NCBI RefSeq assembly: GCF_030053415.1
Contig: NZ_JASGBJ010000001.1
Span: forward strand, 744,001-808,000
Length of the DNA: 64,000 nt
Source of the DNA: Marinobacter sp. CHS3-4
GTDB lineage: Bacteria > Pseudomonadota > Gammaproteobacteria > Pseudomonadales > Oleiphilaceae
Reading direction: 5' to 3'
The position numbers and the translations under genes are program-made. How positions within the stretch are numbered: the stretch's first letter is position 1; the number at the start of each line of letters is the position of its first letter. The notes under the pieces were generated by a model. That model was given only the letters and a program-made list of their open reading frames with translations, had not been told where the DNA came from and ran no database searches. Positions 8,698-17,599 of this stretch are shown piece after piece.

Positions 8698-9192
8698 CTA
8701 ATTCTTCCGTGCTTTAAGCCGGTCACGGCTTTCGAGCCGGATCTGGCGTCGGATTTCTGCGTTTTCGTACCGGCGTTGCTGATCTTCGTTCTGGGGCTCG
8801 ACGGCGGGAACGTCAATTGGCTTGTCGTTTTCGTCCAGAGCCACAAAGGTAAAAAATGCAGACAGGATGTGTCGGCAGTCACCGGTGTAGCTGTTTTCCG
8901 CTTCTACGCGAGCGCCAATTTCCATGGAGGAGCCCCAGCTTCGGTTCAAAGACAGGCTGAAGATCAGAGTATCGTTGCCTTTGGCGGGTGCCCGGAAATA
9001 GATGGAGTCCACCGCTGCTGTTACGCAGACGCAGCCGGAATGACGTTCTGCCACGACGAGCGCCAGCCGGTCGCATTTCGACATGATCATGCCGCCAAAG
9101 ACAGTCTGGTGGGAGTTCATGTCATTTGGAAAGACTTTGTAGACGTGCCCTTCAACGGCAGATGCACTTACGGGGCGCTTGCGTGCGGTCAT
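8698..9192 (-). CDS. Acyl-CoA thioesterase, hotdog fold
   Basis: The 164-residue protein is a single hotdog domain of the YciA/acyl-CoA hydrolase type. VFPNDMNSHQTVFGG contains the catalytic aspartate in its conserved setting, followed by the long helix and DSIYFRAPAKGND. It hydrolyses acyl-CoA to free acid and CoA, helping control the acyl-CoA pool. AGGAAG precedes the ATG at good spacing. A charged 30-residue tail (NEDQQRRYENAEIRRQ) extends past the fold. The gene is apparently monocistronic. Confidence 0.87.
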   Translation of the reverse strand: MTARKRPVSASAVEGHVYKVFPNDMNSHQTVFGGMIMSKCDRLALVVAERHSGCVCVTAAVDSIYFRAPAKGNDTLIFSLSLNRSWGSSMEIGARVEAENSYTGDCRHILSAFFTFVALDENDKPIDVPAVEPQNEDQQRRYENAEIRRQIRLESRDRLKARKN

Positions 9193-9278
9193 TCTGGCTT
9201 CCTTTCGTCGTGTCGTGAGGTTTGCGATCTAGAGCATCGCTTTTCGCCGAAAGTCCAAGCTTACCAGACATGGCCGGT

Positions 9279-10502
9279 TTATCTGACCTGGATCCGATCT
9301 CCATCCTCCAGTTCCCGGCTGGGATGCCGGACGACTTTTTCGCCTTCTTCGAGGCCACTCAGGATGACCGTGCGCAAGCCGTTGCTCCTGCCCGTTTCAA
9401 CGGATGAAACGCTTGCTGTGTCGTCTTCCACAACGAAAACATACGATGCGCCGTCTTTAACAAATAGTGACGAGGCAGGAATTTGCAGGCTGTCCTCGGA
9501 TGACCAGAGAAGGAACTCGGCATCGACCGCATAACCATCGCCCAGGTTGGCCCAGTCGGCTCGTGGACTGGTCAGGTCGAGAATGACCTGCACTCTCTGT
9601 TCTTTCACGCCAAGGGCAGAGACGTCCTCGAAGCCCACCGGCTCGATTCGACGAACCACGGCATTTAAAGGATTTCCGCCCCATCCGTGGAGTCTTGCCG
9701 CTGTCCCGGGTGTCAGCCTGACCGCGTCGGAACTCAATACATCCACGACCACCTCGAGGGCACCGGCATCGCCCAGCTCCAGAATGGCTTCGCCGGCCTG
9801 TATGACGCCCTCGCTTTTGCGCATGATGCCCAGCACCGCGCCGTTGACCGGGGAACGCAGGGCGACCTGTTCGGCGGGTTTCTCTCCGGCTGCCCGTGCC
9901 GCCGATACCTCAAGATGCGTGCGGGCCCCGGCCAGCTCGTGAGTGGCTACCTCCTCTTCAAATACCGCTGAACGAAGAATCGCTCTGGCTCGGGTCAGGG
10001 CCGCTTTGATTTTGTCCAGCTGTTCTTTGGACACAAACTGTGAGCTTTCCAGGCTTCGAAGCCTCTGGTATTCGCTGTCTGCAAATTCCGCATCGGCGCG
10101 GGCGGCGCTGACGTTCTGGCGGGCCGAATTGAGGGCTGACTGGGCGGCGGCAACCCGAGCCTGGGCTTCGGCGCGACTGCGGGCATCAAGCATTTCGGAC
10201 GGCATGGGGTTCACGTGGGTCAGAAGCTCTCCAGGGATAACCTCGTCTCCGACCTGAAATTCCAGCCGGTGCAGGAAACCGGTGACGGGAGAGGAAACCA
10301 CGAACCGGTCTTTCACCCGGGTCGTGCCCTGTTCAGCAATCGTGACCTCGATAGGACCGCGTTTGGCCTCTGCCACGTCGACCCAGATAGGCTCAGGACG
10401 AAGCACACCGATAACCAGGATGATGGCGAGAACCGCGAACAGTAACCAGAACAGCCATTTGCCCATTGACCGTTTGCCGACTGACGATTTGCTTGGTGAC
10501 AT
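9279..10502 (-). CDS. HlyD/MacA-type periplasmic adaptor of an ABC efflux system
   Basis: This 407-residue membrane fusion protein has one N-terminal transmembrane anchor (about residues 14-33), a split lipoyl domain starting at VVSSPVTGFLHRLEFQVGDEV, an alanine- and arginine-rich coiled-coil hairpin (about 95-190), the second lipoyl half (VALRSPVNGAVLGI) and beta-barrel and membrane-proximal domains. It would bridge the inner-membrane permease to an outer-membrane channel. AGGAG lies upstream of ATG 10502. It is the last of three co-directional genes (ATPase, permease, adaptor). No TolC-like gene is adjacent, so a shared outer-membrane protein is likely. Confidence 0.88.
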   Translation of the reverse strand: MSPSKSSVGKRSMGKWLFWLLFAVLAIILVIGVLRPEPIWVDVAEAKRGPIEVTIAEQGTTRVKDRFVVSSPVTGFLHRLEFQVGDEVIPGELLTHVNPMPSEMLDARSRAEAQARVAAAQSALNSARQNVSAARADAEFADSEYQRLRSLESSQFVSKEQLDKIKAALTRARAILRSAVFEEEVATHELAGARTHLEVSAARAAGEKPAEQVALRSPVNGAVLGIMRKSEGVIQAGEAILELGDAGALEVVVDVLSSDAVRLTPGTAARLHGWGGNPLNAVVRRIEPVGFEDVSALGVKEQRVQVILDLTSPRADWANLGDGYAVDAEFLLWSSEDSLQIPASSLFVKDGASYVFVVEDDTASVSSVETGRSNGLRTVILSGLEEGEKVVRHPSRELEDGDRIQVR

Positions 10503-10529
10503 ATTCAGGGTCTCCTGAGGCTATCCGTT

Positions 10530-12908
10530 TTACTCTCGAGTTTTGAGCACCGACACCAGGTCCAGCTTTCGGATTTTCCGCCAGCTAATGAACCCGGACA
10601 CCAGAGCAGATGCAATGACCACGGTGGCTGACAGCGCCAGCGTGTGGTTTGAAACCACCAGTGGCACACGGTAAAGCTCGGTTTGCATGGCCGTCACAAT
10701 GGCCGTTGCGATGACGTGACCAATGCCCCATCCCAGCGGGATGCCAATCATAAGCAGCAGGGCGAGTTCCCCCAGCAGTACATGGGACACTTCATTGTGG
10801 CCGTAGCCCAGCACCCGAAGGCTGGCCAGATCACGTCCCCGTTCGGACAGGGAAATCCGGGCCGTATTGTAAATCACGCCAAAGGCGATAACGCCGCCGA
10901 GCAAACTGATGATGAACGTGTAGGTCAGGAACGTCTTCGCCAGCGTCTCGTAGAAGCTGTCCAGCATGGCTTGCCGACGATTGATGGCCATGACGCCGGG
11001 GATGTCATACAGGTACTCGTAGACCTCCTGCAGCTGCGCGGGATCGAGGGTCATCAGAATCCGGTTGATCAATGGGCCTTCACCCATGGCCCGGTTCATT
11101 GCTGCCAGATTCAGGTAGGCACCGACGCCCAGGAACTCACTGGTCACACCGGCAACTGGCAGGGTCAGTGTGGCTCGCTGGCCATCCAGAATACGCACCG
11201 TGACCTCGTCGCCCGCGCGAATATCGAGACTGGTCGCCAGAAAGTCGGTGAGCAGCAGGCCTGCCGGAGGAATGGGAACGTCGTTTAACCGTTCATTCAC
11301 CACAGACTGAAGCTTCGCGGCTTCGGGAATGCCGCTCAGCGCGGTACGCTGGCGTCGATGGCCGTTAATCAATTCAACCGGAACAACCCGGCTACCCTCC
11401 ACAAACCGTATACCAGGCTGTTGCTTGAGCGAATACAGCTCCCGATAACCCACCGGCTCGTACAAAGCGGCGCTGATATCGTGCTTCTGGGCCACGGAGA
11501 ACTGGGTGTGAACCATCATAGAGACAGAGCTGAGCTGGAAGTTGCCGATCAGCACCACGGCGGTGGCCATGGCAACTCCAAGGGCGGACGACAGGGTTCG
11601 ACCGGGCCGGTGGGACAGCTGGCGGACGATCATTCTTGAGGTTTGTGTCAGCCGACCGGTCGACAACCAGGTTTCCAACATCGATACCCGAAATCGAGCC
11701 GGGCCTTCGGGGCGCATGGCTTCCGCAGGTGGCAAGCGCGTAGCCTGAACGATGGACTTCCAGCCGCCGAGCCAGGCGACGCAGAGCGTGATGACGGCGA
11801 GAATGGCGATCCATGCCGGGCTGATCTGGAACAGCAACTCAGGAAACCGGTAATAATCCATGTACAGTTCGCCCAGTTCGCGGCCCAGCCAGACCCCGGC
11901 GACACAGCCAATGACGAATCCCATCAGGGCGACGATCAGCACCAACTGACTGTAATGCCAGCCAATTTCGCGATTGGAATAGCCAAAGGCCTTGAGCACC
12001 GCAATGACGTCCCGCTGGGTGCTGACCAGCCGACTGATCACCACGTTAAGCAGAAACATTGCCACGCCCAGAAAAATCGCCGGAAAAATGGACGCCATGG
12101 TTTTCAACTGGTTGAGCTCGTCGGACAGAAAACGATGAGAGAACTGATCTTCCCGGCCGATCGCGCCGACACCGCCGTAAGCGGTGAACAGGCGATCAAT
12201 GCGGTCGATCATGTCGGCGATGGTTGTGTCGGGGTTGATTTCCATCGCCAGGCTATTGAATGCGCCGGTCATGTCCATGGCGGAGGCGAGGGCTTTCTCG
12301 GTCATCCAGAGCACACCAAATCGCTCAAAATCCGGGAGCATTCCGCCCGGTGGAATGACGTAAATGAATTCCGGCGATTCCACAATGCCAACAATGCGGA
12401 GAGATTGCTGGCGGCCGTTGATGATGGCACCCAGTTCGTCGCCGAGCGTCAGCCCATGGGCTTCGGCAAAACTGCCGATCACGGCGGTTTCATCATTCCT
12501 CTGAGGGGAGGGCAAGCGACCGTGGCGAAGGTAAAGGCGATTGACTGACGGTTGTCCTGTGGTGGGCAACGAGACCAGTCGGGCCGACACCGGGTCGGAA
12601 AATCCGGAGACGGCGAGCCTTGCGGTACCCTCAATGCGGGCACTGATCCGCCCAGCGCCTGGAATCTCTGACACTTGCTGGACCAGGTATCGGGGCGCCC
12701 GTTTCAGGGACAGGAACAGGTCTGCGAAATGGTAATTACGGTAATACTGTTCGCGGGTCGCGCTAAGAGAGTCGTAATTCACCAGCGAAAGCAGACACAC
12801 CGCAATGCCACCGGCAATCACCAGGGCAATGGCAAGCATCTGCCCGCGCATCTGCCAGAGTTCGCGGCGAAGTTTGGTGCGAAGAACGTTGGAGCCAAAG
12901 AAATTCAT
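10530..12908 (-). CDS. ABC transporter permease with two FtsX domains
   Basis: The 792-residue permease has an N-terminal transmembrane helix (about residues 24-48), a large MacB-like periplasmic domain, a first FtsX module (about 270-400), a second helix and periplasmic domain, and a second FtsX module (about 665-780) ending EGKIR-type basic residues before VLKTRE. This is the duplicated, monomer-like arrangement of LolCE/YbbP-type permeases rather than the single-FtsX MacB form. Its start is four bases after the ATPase stop and its stop is 27 bases before the adaptor start, so the three are clearly an operon. The substrate is unknown. Confidence 0.88.
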   Translation of the reverse strand: MNFFGSNVLRTKLRRELWQMRGQMLAIALVIAGGIAVCLLSLVNYDSLSATREQYYRNYHFADLFLSLKRAPRYLVQQVSEIPGAGRISARIEGTARLAVSGFSDPVSARLVSLPTTGQPSVNRLYLRHGRLPSPQRNDETAVIGSFAEAHGLTLGDELGAIINGRQQSLRIVGIVESPEFIYVIPPGGMLPDFERFGVLWMTEKALASAMDMTGAFNSLAMEINPDTTIADMIDRIDRLFTAYGGVGAIGREDQFSHRFLSDELNQLKTMASIFPAIFLGVAMFLLNVVISRLVSTQRDVIAVLKAFGYSNREIGWHYSQLVLIVALMGFVIGCVAGVWLGRELGELYMDYYRFPELLFQISPAWIAILAVITLCVAWLGGWKSIVQATRLPPAEAMRPEGPARFRVSMLETWLSTGRLTQTSRMIVRQLSHRPGRTLSSALGVAMATAVVLIGNFQLSSVSMMVHTQFSVAQKHDISAALYEPVGYRELYSLKQQPGIRFVEGSRVVPVELINGHRRQRTALSGIPEAAKLQSVVNERLNDVPIPPAGLLLTDFLATSLDIRAGDEVTVRILDGQRATLTLPVAGVTSEFLGVGAYLNLAAMNRAMGEGPLINRILMTLDPAQLQEVYEYLYDIPGVMAINRRQAMLDSFYETLAKTFLTYTFIISLLGGVIAFGVIYNTARISLSERGRDLASLRVLGYGHNEVSHVLLGELALLLMIGIPLGWGIGHVIATAIVTAMQTELYRVPLVVSNHTLALSATVVIASALVSGFISWRKIRKLDLVSVLKTRE

Positions 12909-12912
12909 GGCG

Positions 12913-13635
12913 TTACCAGCTCAGGCTCATTGGGTCCTGACGCTTCGCGTTGCGGTGTTCCCCGCTGATCGCACCGTCGGAGAGGGTAATGACTCGGTCA
13001 GCCATCCGGGCGATGGACGCGTTATGAGTGATAATCACCGTAGTTGTGCCGGTTTCGCGATTGGCCCTTTCAAGTGCCGCCAACACCAGCACACCGGTGG
13101 TGGAATCAAGAGCGCCTGTCGGCTCATCGCACAGCAACACCCGGGGGCGCTTGGCAATGGCCCGGGCAATCGCGACCCGCTGTTGTTCTCCGCCGGAGAG
13201 TTGCGCAGGAAAATGGTCCATGCGCTCCTCGAGGCCAACCATGGCCAAAGCGTCTTCCGGGGACATCGGGTCTTGCGCAATCTCGGTGACGGCAACGACG
13301 TTTTCGCGGGCGGTCAGGCTGGGTATCAGATTGTAGAACTGAAAAACGAAGCCCACGAAGTCGCGGCGGTAGCGAGTGAGTTCTCTGTCTCCGGCGTGGC
13401 TGAGGTTGATGTCCAGATAGCGGGCTTCTCCGCCGGAGGGCACGTCAAGGCCGCCCAGAATATTCAGCAGGGTCGATTTGCCGGAGCCCGAGGCGCCCAG
13501 CATAACCACCAGCTCGGCCTCGAAAAGGTCAAGGTTGATGCCTCTCAGGGCGGCAATTTCCACTTCGCCCTGCTGGTAGATTTTGGTGAGGTTGCGGGTC
13601 TGAAAAACAGCCTGCTCCGGACGACGGGCTTCCAT
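12913..13635 (-). CDS. ABC transporter ATP-binding protein, LolD/MacB type
   Basis: The 240-residue ATPase shows Walker A (GASGSGKST), the Q-loop region ([14 protein letters not shown]), the signature LSGGEQQR, Walker B ([12 protein letters not shown]) and the H-loop (ITHN). It belongs to the MacB/LolD family that powers mechanotransmission or lipoprotein extraction rather than classical transport. ATG 13635 with an upstream AAGGA is preferred to TTG 13656. It is the first gene of the three-gene efflux operon and directly precedes the FtsX permease. Confidence 0.92.
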   Translation of the reverse strand: MEARRPEQAVFQTRNLTKIYQQGEVEIAALRGINLDLFEAELVVMLGASGSGKSTLLNILGGLDVPSGGEARYLDINLSHAGDRELTRYRRDFVGFVFQFYNLIPSLTARENVVAVTEIAQDPMSPEDALAMVGLEERMDHFPAQLSGGEQQRVAIARAIAKRPRVLLCDEPTGALDSTTGVLVLAALERANRETGTTTVIITHNASIARMADRVITLSDGAISGEHRNAKRQDPMSLSW

Positions 13636-13719
13636 ATCGACGGCATTCCTTCGCAATGTCCGTTGCTGATCTCTTCAATATAGCAGGCCTTCGTTTGCCC
13701 GGAAGCCCGCATCAGGGCG

Positions 13720-14784
13720 CTAGGGTTGTTGTCGGAAGCGTTCAATCCGCTCCGCGGTACCGGGATGGCTCGACAGCAAATCACCGATCTGATGCCAGCC
13801 ATCGCTGTCGTTGTCTTCGTCTGACTCGGGTTCACCATGGGTGGCCATCAAGCGTTCCATAATGTTGGCGAAATGCCTGGCAGGAATCTGATTGGCTTTC
13901 AGGGTTTCCAGTGCATAGCCGTCGGCTTCCCTTTCCAGATCACGGGAATAGGCGAGGCTCATCAGTATCGCAGGAAGGGCGACGGTGGTGTCAGAAAAGG
14001 CCGACAGGTCGCCGGTCATCAAGACGATTAACCAGGTGGTCAAAGAGGATTGAACCACACCTTTCATACCGTGGCGGTGGGCCACGTGACCGATTTCATG
14101 GGCGAGAATCGCCACCAGCTCGTTGTCATCTTCGGCAAGATTGACGAGGTCATCGGTGAATATCAACGTGCCATTTGGCAACGCCATGGCGTTCGCTCCG
14201 ATGGCATCCGAGGATCGGAACACTACCTCCAGATCCTGTCCATCGACCGGGGTCAGGAAGGGCGCAAACCTGGATTGCAGCGTTTTCTGGCGCTCGGGTG
14301 GCAGATTGGTTGGCTCGAACCAGAGCTTGTCCAGCGTCTCCAGACTGGAGTCGCCGACGTGTTCTACCAGTTCGTCTGGCAGGGCGTTGGCAATGGCCTG
14401 TGAAGTCCAGGGCACCCCATAAACAAACACAAAGGCAACCGTGGCCAGGGTAAAGACTGAAGCCAGCAGAATCAGCCCCAGATGGTTTTCCAGCCGGTGA
14501 ATCCATCGGCTGGCGCCCGCTCCGATCTGTTTGCTGAGCCGGTCTACACCGTCGTTATCCGTGGTTTCGAATACCTGATCGTCTGGCAGGTAGAGGTAGC
14601 GTGGTGTATTGCCGATGCGAGGTGAAATGTCGATATCATCGGGTTCCAACCTGAGTTTTCCCCCAGGCCATTCAATCACCGCCAGCTCGTCGACAGAGCG
14701 CAGCGTGGCGCCCTGTCGATGTGAGTTCCGGCCGGAAAACAATGAGCCTTCAATGGCGACTTCAGATGGCTGCGAAGTCGACAT
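13720..14784 (-). CDS. M48-family membrane metalloprotease
   Basis: The 354-residue protein has an N-terminal cytoplasmic segment, one clear transmembrane helix (around residues 108-130) and a zinc protease domain. ILAHEIGHVAHRHGM carries the HEXXH motif, and DLEREADGYALE supplies the third zinc ligand. The family degrades misfolded envelope or membrane proteins. The ATG at 14784 is chosen because it starts just inside the end of the upstream DUF898 gene (23-base overlap); a longer reading from 14934 lies wholly inside that gene. The overlap suggests translational coupling with the DUF898 membrane protein. Confidence 0.87.
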   Translation of the reverse strand: MSTSQPSEVAIEGSLFSGRNSHRQGATLRSVDELAVIEWPGGKLRLEPDDIDISPRIGNTPRYLYLPDDQVFETTDNDGVDRLSKQIGAGASRWIHRLENHLGLILLASVFTLATVAFVFVYGVPWTSQAIANALPDELVEHVGDSSLETLDKLWFEPTNLPPERQKTLQSRFAPFLTPVDGQDLEVVFRSSDAIGANAMALPNGTLIFTDDLVNLAEDDNELVAILAHEIGHVAHRHGMKGVVQSSLTTWLIVLMTGDLSAFSDTTVALPAILMSLAYSRDLEREADGYALETLKANQIPARHFANIMERLMATHGEPESDEDNDSDGWHQIGDLLSSHPGTAERIERFRQQP

Positions 14785-16084
14785 CAAAAGCATCCCCCAA
14801 TTCCTGTCCCAACGCGCTTGTGCGGTTCTCTTCCGCGGCGACGAACTGGTCCAGGTCTCCGTCCACGAGCATGGAGGTACGGCTGGCACGATACTTCGCG
14901 ATGCGGCACTTGGCCCAGGGGGTGTACAAACCAAGGGTCAGGCCCACCAGGAGGCTGTTGGAGAAGTAGATCCACACCATCTGCATGGGCTCCAGTTCCG
15001 ATTCAAAACCGTGATCTGACAGTTGCACAGAGTTGAGGAACAGGTTGGCGATACCGGCGATAAAGTAACCGAACACCGCAATGTAGCCGATGATACCGAT
15101 CACCATGCCAACGACCTGCATGTTCGAACGCAGGGCGAGAAATGCCGCAACGCCAAAGCCAAGCGCAATCAGCAGGCCTTTGCCAAAGAAACGATAGTAA
15201 TGGCCATTGGTGGCGTGAAAGGTAAATTCGGAGGTGCCATAGCGGCTGCCATTGGCGATGAACTCATGGGTCTTTTTGATGACCACTGGCGTCAGTAGCA
15301 GAAGAGTCAGCATATTCAGCAGAGGCCAGACGAAGGTCACCATAAAGGCCTGGCCGTATTGGCCCTGAAAATCAAAGCGAATGTTCCGGTAAGCGCTGTT
15401 CACAGCTTTGAATCGCAGGGATTTAATCATGATCCAGGGCACAGCCGGAATCAGAAGAACGGCGAAGACCAAGCCCGCTTCAACGTACAGATTTGATAGC
15501 ACGACGTAGGCTGCGAACACCGCCAGGGCGATCAGGCGGCCTTTCAGAATGGTCAGGGGCTTGGCAAGGTACTGGAAGCTGGCGTCGTCCAGTTTGGTGT
15601 TGCCGTAGAAATACTGGTTGTTCCGTACCGTGGCCCAGGCCGAGTAGATGCCCAGGGTGACAATGGTCAGCAGAATGTTGACGATCCAGATACCAAAATA
15701 TTCTTTGCCATTGCCCGTGAACTGGAACCCGGCCTGTCGAATACTGTCGGCAGAGGCTTCCGGCGCTTCCGGCGCTTCCGTTGTCAGTGGCTCCGCAGTC
15801 GGTGGTTCCGACTCACTGGTTTTCACGGTCAGAGGCTCAGGTTCGCGCTCCTCGAGGGATGCCAGCTCAGTCTCTGCACCGATTCTTGCGAGGCGTTCCT
15901 GGTAGGTGATGGCCTGCTCGTGGGTCAGCCCCGATTTTAGAATTTTTGGCTTGCCCGAAAATAATCGATCGGTTTTCTCGTCTGACAGGTTGAACATTGA
16001 CTGGACCGCGGACCTGACGGTTTCTGTATCAAATCCGGGAAGCGGCTTGCCGTCAAAAACGACCCTATAATTCGGTTTAGTCAT
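14762..16084 (-). CDS. DUF898 (YjgN-like) multi-spanning membrane protein
   Basis: The 440-residue protein has a small soluble N-terminal domain (about 1-78, with YRVVFDGKPLPGFD and GLTHEQAITYQERL), a low-complexity linker rich in Glu, Pro, Thr and Ala (about 78-110, coded by short GCTTCCGGC-type repeats), and a C-terminal DUF898 domain with several hydrophobic helices. Two copies of an FTGNGKEYFGIW/FHATNGHYYRFFGKGL-like unit give the typical internal duplication. Function is unknown; members often adjoin M48 proteases, as here. A role as substrate, regulator or membrane partner of that protease is inference. Confidence 0.82.
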   Translation of the reverse strand: MTKPNYRVVFDGKPLPGFDTETVRSAVQSMFNLSDEKTDRLFSGKPKILKSGLTHEQAITYQERLARIGAETELASLEEREPEPLTVKTSESEPPTAEPLTTEAPEAPEASADSIRQAGFQFTGNGKEYFGIWIVNILLTIVTLGIYSAWATVRNNQYFYGNTKLDDASFQYLAKPLTILKGRLIALAVFAAYVVLSNLYVEAGLVFAVLLIPAVPWIMIKSLRFKAVNSAYRNIRFDFQGQYGQAFMVTFVWPLLNMLTLLLLTPVVIKKTHEFIANGSRYGTSEFTFHATNGHYYRFFGKGLLIALGFGVAAFLALRSNMQVVGMVIGIIGYIAVFGYFIAGIANLFLNSVQLSDHGFESELEPMQMVWIYFSNSLLVGLTLGLYTPWAKCRIAKYRASRTSMLVDGDLDQFVAAEENRTSALGQELGDAFDVDFAAI

Positions 16085-16277
16085 AGCATTTCCTTTGCAT
16101 TTCAGGCCCGTGGCAAGCCCGTTTGCGGAAAAAAATACCAGATATTTATCTCGAATGCATGATTAAAGCCTCAATTTTCTGCTGGTTTAAAGACGACATT
16201 ATGTCGCCGGTGGGGCATTCATCCGTGTGTGGCTCTGATAACGTACAAACAGAGAGTGAATGACAGGAGAAAAGCAC

Positions 16278-17576
16278 GTGGATAAAACAACTCTGCTTGC
16301 CGAGCTTGAGACGGCACGAAAGCGGACTCGGGCCTTGATTACTTCGTTGCCCGAAGAAGCCCTGGACGTCCCCTACCATCCGGGTGTGAATCCCCCGCTT
16401 TGGGAGATGGGGCACGCGGCTTTTTTCTACGAAGTGTTCGTGTTCAATCTGCTCGACGGAACGCCAAGCTATGACCCTTCCATGGATGACCTGTGGGATT
16501 CCTTCCACGTCGAACATAAAGACCGTTGGGCACGGGAACTGTTTCCCGGCAGAGACGCCACCCTGGCTTACTTTGATACGATTTATGATCGGGTGGCGTC
16601 GCGGATTGAAAGCCGGCCGCTGACGGATCGCGAGCTGTACCTCTACCGCTACTCGATTTTCCACCAGAACATGCACATTGAATCCATTATCTGGTGTCGG
16701 CAAACCTCGGCCTATCCGGCGATTCCCGATTTCCAGCCTGAACGCGTGGCGCCGGGTGAACCTTTGGCCGGCGATGCACAGATACCCGCCGGTCGCTGGC
16801 TCATCGGCATGCCCGGCGAGTCTGACGCCTTCGCCCATGAGGACTTTGCGTTCGACAATGAGAAACCACGATTTGAGGTAGAGCTTCCGGCTTTTACGAT
16901 TTCCAAAACGCCGGTCAGCAATCGTGAATTCCTGGCGTTTGTGGAGGACGGTGGTTACCAGCGGCCAGAGCTCTGGTCGTTTGGTGGTCGAAAGTGGTTG
17001 GAATCGCAGGAGCAGGCACATCCGACATACTGGCGCCAGCAGGATGGGCAATGGCAGGAGCGGCTGTTTGATCAATGGCAGGCCCTGAATCTGGATGCTC
17101 CGGTTGTACACGTCAATTTCTGGGAGGCCGAGGCATGGTGCCAGTGGGCCGGGCGGCGCCTGCCAACCGAATACGAATGGGAAGTGGCGGCCCTGGGTAA
17201 CCGCCCCGGTGAGCCATTCCGGCGATTCCCCTGGGGCAACCAGCAGCCAACGCCGGTGCTGGCTGATCTTGATGGTCGCAACATGGCTCAGAACCAGGTC
17301 TGGGACTATCCGGAATCCGACAGCCCGTTTGGCTGTCGCCAGATGATTGGCAGTGTCTGGGAATGGACCAGCGACCAGTTTTTCCCCTACGACGGATTCA
17401 AGATTGACGTCTACCCCTTCATGTCGACCCTGCAGTTCGGTGATCACAAGGTAACCCGGGGCGGCGGCTGCGCCACCTCATCGAACCTTATCCGTGGCAC
17501 CTATCGGCAGGCTTACCTGGCACAGCGCAACGACGTATTCACCGGGTTCCGCACCTGTGCCGTATCCGATGCCTGA
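16278..17576 (+). CDS. EgtB/SenA-like non-haem iron sulfoxide synthase (DinB + formylglycine-enzyme fold)
   Basis: The 432-residue protein has an N-terminal DinB-like four-helix region and a C-terminal FGE-sulfatase fold (about 168-430, ending RGGGCATSSNLIRGTYR...GFR). The iron-binding triad is visible as H46 in EMGHAAFF and H129/H133 in FHQNMHIE, with the same 83- and 4-residue spacing I recall for mycobacterial EgtB. Such enzymes join a thiol (or selenosugar) to the histidine ring. The text NPPLWEMGH and YRYSIFHQNMH is nearer SenA-type than canonical EgtB or OvoA. GTG 16278 is chosen for AGGAG eight bases upstream; ATG 16260 is possible. The next gene, 23 bases on, is an OvoA-type methyltransferase. 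Confidence 0.82.
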   Translation: MDKTTLLAELETARKRTRALITSLPEEALDVPYHPGVNPPLWEMGHAAFFYEVFVFNLLDGTPSYDPSMDDLWDSFHVEHKDRWARELFPGRDATLAYFDTIYDRVASRIESRPLTDRELYLYRYSIFHQNMHIESIIWCRQTSAYPAIPDFQPERVAPGEPLAGDAQIPAGRWLIGMPGESDAFAHEDFAFDNEKPRFEVELPAFTISKTPVSNREFLAFVEDGGYQRPELWSFGGRKWLESQEQAHPTYWRQQDGQWQERLFDQWQALNLDAPVVHVNFWEAEAWCQWAGRRLPTEYEWEVAALGNRPGEPFRRFPWGNQQPTPVLADLDGRNMAQNQVWDYPESDSPFGCRQMIGSVWEWTSDQFFPYDGFKIDVYPFMSTLQFGDHKVTRGGGCATSSNLIRGTYRQAYLAQRNDVFTGFRTCAVSDA

Positions 17577-17599
17577 TGACCGACCAGTGAGGACACATA

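Noticed and set aside
11643..12548. 301-residue frame antisense to the FtsX permease gene
   Set aside because: His/Asp-rich shadow frame with no family resemblance; the permease on the minus strand has clear FtsX modules.
16146..17447. 433-residue frame antisense to the iron enzyme gene
   Set aside because: Lies over a coding region with clear domains on the plus strand and has no motif of its own.
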